NCBI GenBank assembly: GCA_964626385.1
Contig: CAZVEO010000044.1
Span: forward strand, 1-20,461
Length of the DNA stretch: 20,461 nt
From: Scybalousia_A sp964626385
GTDB lineage: Bacteria; Bacteroidota; Bacteroidia; Bacteroidales; P3
Direction of reading: 5' to 3'
Each line of letters begins with the position of its first letter. The stretch's first letter is position 1. Shown piece by piece: positions 16,992-20,461 of the stretch. Position numbers and translations under genes: made by a program. Below the pieces are notes generated by a model, which worked only from the letters and a program-made list of their open reading frames with translations, did not search any database and was not told the DNA's origin.

Positions 16992-17258
16992 GATGCTCGT
17001 AAAGAAGTAAGAAATTATTTTAAATTTCGTTTGCCTTCTGTTTACATCACAGAATACGAAATACTGTTAAAAACCATAGGAGTCTAAAGTCTAACAAAAC
17101 AAGAATTCAACAATCTTTATTCTTTGCTTTATAGTGACTTTGTCTACCACTATGATGTAGAAAAACAACAATGGGAAAAGGTATTCATAGACAATCAAAG
17201 CCTTACCCACTCTACCAACGGCACAACATTCGAAGTAGAATTTAACATAATACTATAA
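16992..17258 (+). pseudogene. Remnant of a phage-like gene with an in-frame stop
   Basis: One frame of 89 codons reads DARKEVRNYFKFRLPSVYIT..., is broken by TAA at 17085-17087 and continues as SLTKQEFNNLYSLLYSDFVY...QSLTHSTNGTTFEVEFNIIL to the natural TAA at 17256-17258. A further stop (TGA, 16986-16988) lies just upstream in the same frame and no start codon is available. The position directly before tape-measure gene sequences suggests a small tail-region gene of a phage, but I do not recognise the family. Confidence 0.55.
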
Positions 17259-17263
17259 CAGCC

Positions 17264-17300
17264 ACACCCACAGGGTGTCTTATTAGGGCATAGCCGTTAC
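17264..17300. repeat. Dispersed copy of the triloop repeat
   Basis: ACACCC-ACA-GGGTGT (17264-17278) is a 6-bp triloop hairpin. Bases 17268-17300 match 29 of 33 positions of the left inner arm and loop of the palindrome at 11283-11315. The element lies 6 bp after the stop of the phage-like remnant. Confidence 0.75.
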
Positions 17301-17336
17301 AAACAAATATTTACTAACCTTTAAACATTAAACGCA

Positions 17337-17453
17337 ATGGCAAACGATAAAGAAACAAAAACAGTCTTACTCGACGTACAACTAAATGATAAAATAAACG
17401 AAACACTTAATAAAATTGTAGAACTTAACAAAAACCTACAACAAGTGCTATAA
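17337..17453 (+). pseudogene. Orphan 38-codon start of a tape-measure gene
   Basis: MANDKETKTVLLDVQLNDKI... runs 38 codons to TAA at 17451-17453. It is clearly related to the start of the gene at 17762 (MAENKETKTVLLDVELSNEI), and both are preceded by AAACGCA directly before the ATG. The two copies differ at many bases, so this is an older duplication or an independently inherited related start, now cut off. Its end overlaps the end of the minus-strand gene at 17448. Confidence 0.65.
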
Positions 17454-17672
17454 TCTTGCACCCAAAGGTACTTTTGGTTGAGGGTTGTTTTTTCTATGTT
17501 TTGCCATTTCTCTGTTGGCTTTGTTTATTTCTCGTTTAGCAATTTTGGACTGTTTTTTATTGCCAAAGATTTTTACAGCATACATAAAAATCCACGGCGC
17601 AAAAATTACTATTGCAAAAATTAAGAAAACTATCTTATCTGTTGTATTTAATAAAGAATCTAACAAAACCAT
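17448..17672 (-). CDS. Small basic single-pass membrane protein
   Basis: 74 residues: a transmembrane helix at ~12-37 (KIVFLIFAIVIFAPWIFMYAV), then a strongly basic tail (GNKKQSKIAKREINKANREMAKHRKNNP). It lies between the two tape-measure starts and overlaps the orphan start by six bases at their convergent 3' ends. I do not recognise the family; a small phage membrane protein is possible. Support is the coherent membrane-protein composition and the absence of a competing gene on the other strand. No clear promoter is seen. Confidence 0.5.
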   Translation of the reverse strand: MVLLDSLLNTTDKIVFLIFAIVIFAPWIFMYAVKIFGNKKQSKIAKREINKANREMAKHRKNNPQPKVPLGARL

Positions 17673-17726
17673 ATCAAAATTGTATTTAACTTTTTATTTA
17701 AAACGCAATACAAACTCTTTTTATTT

Positions 17727-17734
17727 TAACTTTG
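17727..17734 (+). promoter_or_regulatory. -7 promoter element of the tape-measure-like gene
   Basis: TAACTTTG matches TAnnTTTG and lies 27 bp before the ATG at 17762. No TTG is found at the -33 distance. It suggests the cassette is transcribed by the host polymerase on its own rather than as part of a long phage operon. Confidence 0.45.
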
Positions 17735-17761
17735 CATAAATATTTATAAATCAAAAACGCA

Positions 17762-19258
17762 ATGGCAGAAAATAAAGAAACAAAAACCGTTTTACTCGAT
17801 GTAGAACTTAGCAACGAAATTGACAAAAGCATTGAAAAAATTGTCAAAATCAAAAAACAAATACAAGAACTTACTCAAAAACAACAAGAATATACCCAAC
17901 AACTCGAAAATTGCCAAATCTCCGAAAAAGAGTATAACAAACAATTGGCAATCAATGAAAACTCTATTAAAGCACTCAAAAAAGTACTACTAGACCAAAA
18001 TAATACTTTGGTAGAACAATACAAGCAAACCGACCTTGTAAGCGGTAGTATGAACCAACTATCAGGCAAACTTTCTGCTTTGAAACGTGCTTATAGAAAC
18101 CTTTCAGAAGAAGAAAGAAACTCCGATTTTGGAACTCAAATAAAAACACAAGCAAAAGAACTTAACGACAAACTCAAAGAACTCGAAGCAGAATACGGAC
18201 AGTTTGGCAGAAACGTAGGTAACTACAACGAAGCCGCTAAGATAGTCGCAGGCTCCTTGAAAACAGAACTAAGAAACCTGACCGACCAACTCTCCGCTTT
18301 GGCTATGGAGGGCAAGCAAGGAACAGCAGAATATGAGCAACTTGTAGAAAAAGCGGCACAAATAAGAGATGCTATTGCCGACACAAGAGAAGATATCAAT
18401 AACAGAGCTAACGATAGCGCAAATATACAATCTTTAATAGATGGTATGACGCTTTTAACTTCAAGTGTTACATTATTTACTGGTGCTTTAGGATTATCTA
18501 AAACTGAAAGTGAGGAGTTTTATAAGATAGTCCAAAAAATGCAGGTACTTACAGGAATACTTACAGCGTTGGAACAAATAAACAATGTAACCCAACGACA
18601 GAGTATTCTTATAACCAAAGCACGAAATGTGGCAACCGCTTTATTTTCCAAAACTCAAGCCACTGCAACAGCAACAGAAAACATTGCAACCGCTACAACA
18701 AAAAAACTGACAATTTCAACCATTGCGCAAAACGTGGCAACAAAAACCGTTACCATTGCAACAAGACTTTGGAATGCAGTTTTGAAAGCAAACCCCATAA
18801 TGCTAATTGTTACAGCCGTTATTACTCTTATAACCGCTATTGTCAAACTTACAAGCGTTTTTTCCTCCTCTAAAAAAGCAATGGAGGAAATGAACGCTAT
18901 AGAGGAACAATGGCAACAAACTACTGAAAAAGGAGTAATAGGGCTTGACGTAGCTCTTGTTGCTTTGGGGTTAGAAATATATAATACAGTTAAGAAGAGT
19001 AAACAAAAAGTAGTAACTAAACATTATGATTCTAAAGGAAATTATACTGGACAGTCTATATCTTATATTACTGACCTTGAACCGTTTGAAGTGGAAATTA
19101 TGGGTAAATTTTATACAATCACAGAATTCTGTATTACTACAGAAGAAGCATTACCTGAAGATTTTGTTGGCAATGCAAATACTTTGTATACTTCAATAGG
19201 AGAACAAATAACATGTTATAATATTCCTTATTTTGAAATAATATCTATAGAAAAATGA
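17762..19258 (+). CDS. Phage tape-measure-like protein, shortened, with an unrelated C-terminal segment
   Basis: 498 residues. Residues ~10-75 are coiled coil (SIEKIVKIKKQIQELTQKQQ...), ~90-225 are helical with the GQFGRNVGNYNEAAK motif typical of Bacteroidota phage tape-measure proteins, ~270-335 are rich in A and T, and ~336-368 show WNAVLKANPIMLIVTAVITLI, the NP-hydrophobic hallmark of tape-measure proteins. Complete ones are usually much longer. From ~413 the sequence changes to a beta-rich tail (KQKVVTKHYDSKGNYTGQSI...EIISIEK) that does not look like a tape-measure protein. The stop overlaps the next start (ATGA). No other tail, head or lysis genes are visible, so this is either a prophage remnant or an effector-like cassette with a swapped C-terminus. 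Confidence 0.75.
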   Translation: MAENKETKTVLLDVELSNEIDKSIEKIVKIKKQIQELTQKQQEYTQQLENCQISEKEYNKQLAINENSIKALKKVLLDQNNTLVEQYKQTDLVSGSMNQLSGKLSALKRAYRNLSEEERNSDFGTQIKTQAKELNDKLKELEAEYGQFGRNVGNYNEAAKIVAGSLKTELRNLTDQLSALAMEGKQGTAEYEQLVEKAAQIRDAIADTREDINNRANDSANIQSLIDGMTLLTSSVTLFTGALGLSKTESEEFYKIVQKMQVLTGILTALEQINNVTQRQSILITKARNVATALFSKTQATATATENIATATTKKLTISTIAQNVATKTVTIATRLWNAVLKANPIMLIVTAVITLITAIVKLTSVFSSSKKAMEEMNAIEEQWQQTTEKGVIGLDVALVALGLEIYNTVKKSKQKVVTKHYDSKGNYTGQSISYITDLEPFEVEIMGKFYTITEFCITTEEALPEDFVGNANTLYTSIGEQITCYNIPYFEIISIEK

Positions 19259-19512
19259 AAAAGACTATTTTTTTAACGATAGCATTGATAATTTCGTTGT
19301 TACTTAATTGTGTATGTATCTATTTTTTATTTAAAATCACTGACAGATATAAAGCCATGTCAATAAATAAAAAAGTTAGCATGACTGCACGTGTAATAGA
19401 TGAGGGGTTGACTCTGTATAAGGCTGATAGTATTTCCTTAAAGGGAGATACCACAAAATATTATAGAAACGGCGAGTTTGTGGGTTATTCTTTAACAGAG
19501 GTAGTTAAATAA
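19255..19512 (+). CDS. Small single-pass membrane protein coupled to the tape-measure-like gene
   Basis: 85 residues. Residues ~4-27 form a transmembrane helix or uncleaved signal (TIFLTIALIISLLLNCVCIYFLF), followed by a ~58-residue polar domain probably facing the periplasm (DRYKAMSINKKVSMTARVIDEGLTLY...YYRNGEFVGYSLTEVVK). The ATG overlaps the upstream stop by ATGA, so the two are translationally coupled. I recognise no family. The order (long protein with variable C-terminus, then small membrane protein) fits an effector/immunity pair, but this rests on context only. Confidence 0.65.
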   Translation: MKKTIFLTIALIISLLLNCVCIYFLFKITDRYKAMSINKKVSMTARVIDEGLTLYKADSISLKGDTTKYYRNGEFVGYSLTEVVK

Positions 19513-19603
19513 ATTACTTACTCTATATCACATAAACTTTGGAATTATTATTAGGTTTTGTAAAATTTAAAATATAAATACATACATTTTTACAGCTATC
19601 CCA

Positions 19604-20045
19604 TTACAAACCTCCTATTACAGCAGGGCGATATTGAACATCTCCATATTCTGAGATAGGCTTTTCATCTATTTCTAAATTATCAAAATCAAATACAGTC
19701 TCATCTTTTAATTTTCCCTACTAATCTAAAATGTTTTGGAAGAAAAGTTGAATTATAACCAAATTTTACCTTATCAGAATTCTTATTAAACCAAGTATAT
19801 TGTTCCATGTCAGTTACAACTTGTCCTATATCATTCATAGATAAAGAAGCCTCTCTTATAACACCAGTATTCTCTGCTATCTGAGGCATTTCTGCAAAAG
19901 TAATCTTATATGACTCGCATGCCTCTGTATCAATAATGATACCATCGAAACCTGAATTAGAAACATTTTCTACTCATAACTTACCATCCACTATGGATAA
20001 CTTTACATTCCCCATAGGATAAATTTTAAAACCATGAAATTCCAT
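19604..20045 (-). pseudogene. Twice-broken gene of unknown function
   Basis: From ATG at 20045 the frame reads MEFHGFKIYPMGNVKLSIVD..., meets TGA at 19976-19974, continues for ~90 codons (VENVSNSGFDGIIIDTEACE...WFNKNSDKVKFGYNST...RLVGKIK) to TGA at 19703-19701, and resumes after a frameshift at about 19700-19710 as DETVFDFDNLEIDEKPISEY...YRPAVIGGL, ending at TAA 19606-19604. The three pieces together would give a protein of ~146 residues. No family is recognised. Two independent lesions make error alone unlikely and point to decay. Confidence 0.6.
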
Positions 20046-20461
20046 ATTACAAAATTCTTATAACTCAATAGGAAACGTTATTATTAAAATAATATTGTAA
20101 TTTCTTACAAGATATTTTTTTCAAGTTATTATTAGTTTATTGTTATTGTTGTGTGAGTTAAGATTATTTTTTGTGGGGAGAGTGTGTAATATATGTGTGA
20201 TACATATATAATATAATATAATACAACATATATAATTATATATGATATATACACAAAAAAAATAAGAGGTTGTAACATTAAAGGCTTGTAATAAACATCA
20301 GCATCAAAACAGAGGAATAGAGGCATAAAAAGAGGAGTAAGTTTTTATTTTTTTTCTTTGCTCCACTTTCTACTCTATTTAAATAAGTTATTCGAGTAAT
20401 ATATATAAAAAAAGAGGTTATAACTTTTCTTTGTTTGTTATAACCTCTCTGTTTAAAATTG
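20046..20461. other. AT-rich non-coding region at the right end
   Basis: No convincing gene. It contains a run of AT-rich short repeats (~20192-20255) including the perfect 18-bp palindrome CATATATAATTATATATG (20227-20244), and the hairpin at 20413-20448. A partial match to one hairpin arm (AGAGGTTGTAAC) is at ~20265-20276. Confidence 0.5.
20404..20448 (-). terminator. Hairpin terminator for a minus-strand gene beyond the right edge
   Basis: AGAGGTTATAAC (20413-20424) pairs perfectly with GTTATAACCTCT (20437-20448) around a 12-nt loop. On the minus strand the stem is followed by T7 (20413-20407), the layout of an intrinsic terminator; on the plus strand the T run is poor. Confidence 0.65.

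Noticed and set aside
16138..19512. Complete functional prophage
   Set aside because: No integrase, terminase, capsid, portal or lysis gene is visible; only tape-measure-like sequences and fragments remain.
19701..19889. 62-codon minus-strand frame as an independent gene
   Set aside because: The same frame continues coherently upstream across a stop and downstream after a frameshift, so it is the middle part of a broken longer gene.
20192..20255. Replication origin based on AT richness
   Set aside because: No clusters of DnaA-box-like sites and no dnaA or dnaN nearby; AT richness alone is not enough in this genome.
1..20461. tRNA or rRNA genes
   Set aside because: I saw no cloverleaf with the T-loop GGTTCRANNCC pattern and no conserved rRNA segments on either strand.

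Overview
The window looks like chromosome of a low-GC Bacteroidales bacterium (phylum Bacteroidota). The evidence is the recurrent -7 element TAnnTTTG in front of genes (three copies also have TTG at the correct 19-20 bp distance), the lack of clear Shine-Dalgarno sites, a BspA-type leucine-rich-repeat surface protein, short lipoproteins, and Bacteroidota-style versions of DnaG, Gmk and UvrA. I cannot name the species.

Layout. Positions 1-1240 (minus) hold the 5' part of a secreted BspA-like surface protein that runs off the left edge and carries a G8 tract near its start. Divergent from it, 1419-5867 (plus) encodes a 1482-residue exported protein that I do not recognise. Positions 5941-10703 (plus) are a housekeeping block: a small cysteine-containing membrane protein, dnaG, a strongly diverged RluA-type pseudouridine synthase homologue, a Bacteroidota-specific coiled-coil protein and gmk. 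Positions 10704-11555 have no gene but are rich in structure: hairpins, TGATTATCA inverted repeats and a ~200-bp nested palindrome built from triloop hairpins and ~10-nt repeats. A promoter at 11556-11586 starts a ~270-nt leader in front of two translationally coupled lipoprotein genes (11861-12900), closed by a strong terminator. uvrA follows on the minus strand (12969-15863).

From 16138 rightward the region is accessory and decaying: a GIY-YIG/DUF4357 nuclease gene frameshifted in an A9 tract; a broken phage-like gene; another copy of the triloop repeat; a 38-codon orphan start of a phage tape-measure gene; a small membrane protein on the minus strand; a shortened tape-measure-like gene with an unrelated C-terminus, coupled by ATGA overlap to a small membrane protein; and a doubly broken gene on the minus strand. 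The right end is AT-rich, with a hairpin that would terminate a minus-strand gene outside the window.

The housekeeping genes serve replication priming (dnaG), nucleotide synthesis (gmk) and excision repair (uvrA). The observations most worth checking are the palindromic triloop-hairpin repeat family, the tape-measure/small-membrane-protein cassette with its orphan duplicate start, the G8 and A9 tracts as possible on/off switches, and the pseudouridine synthase homologue that has lost most catalytic residues.
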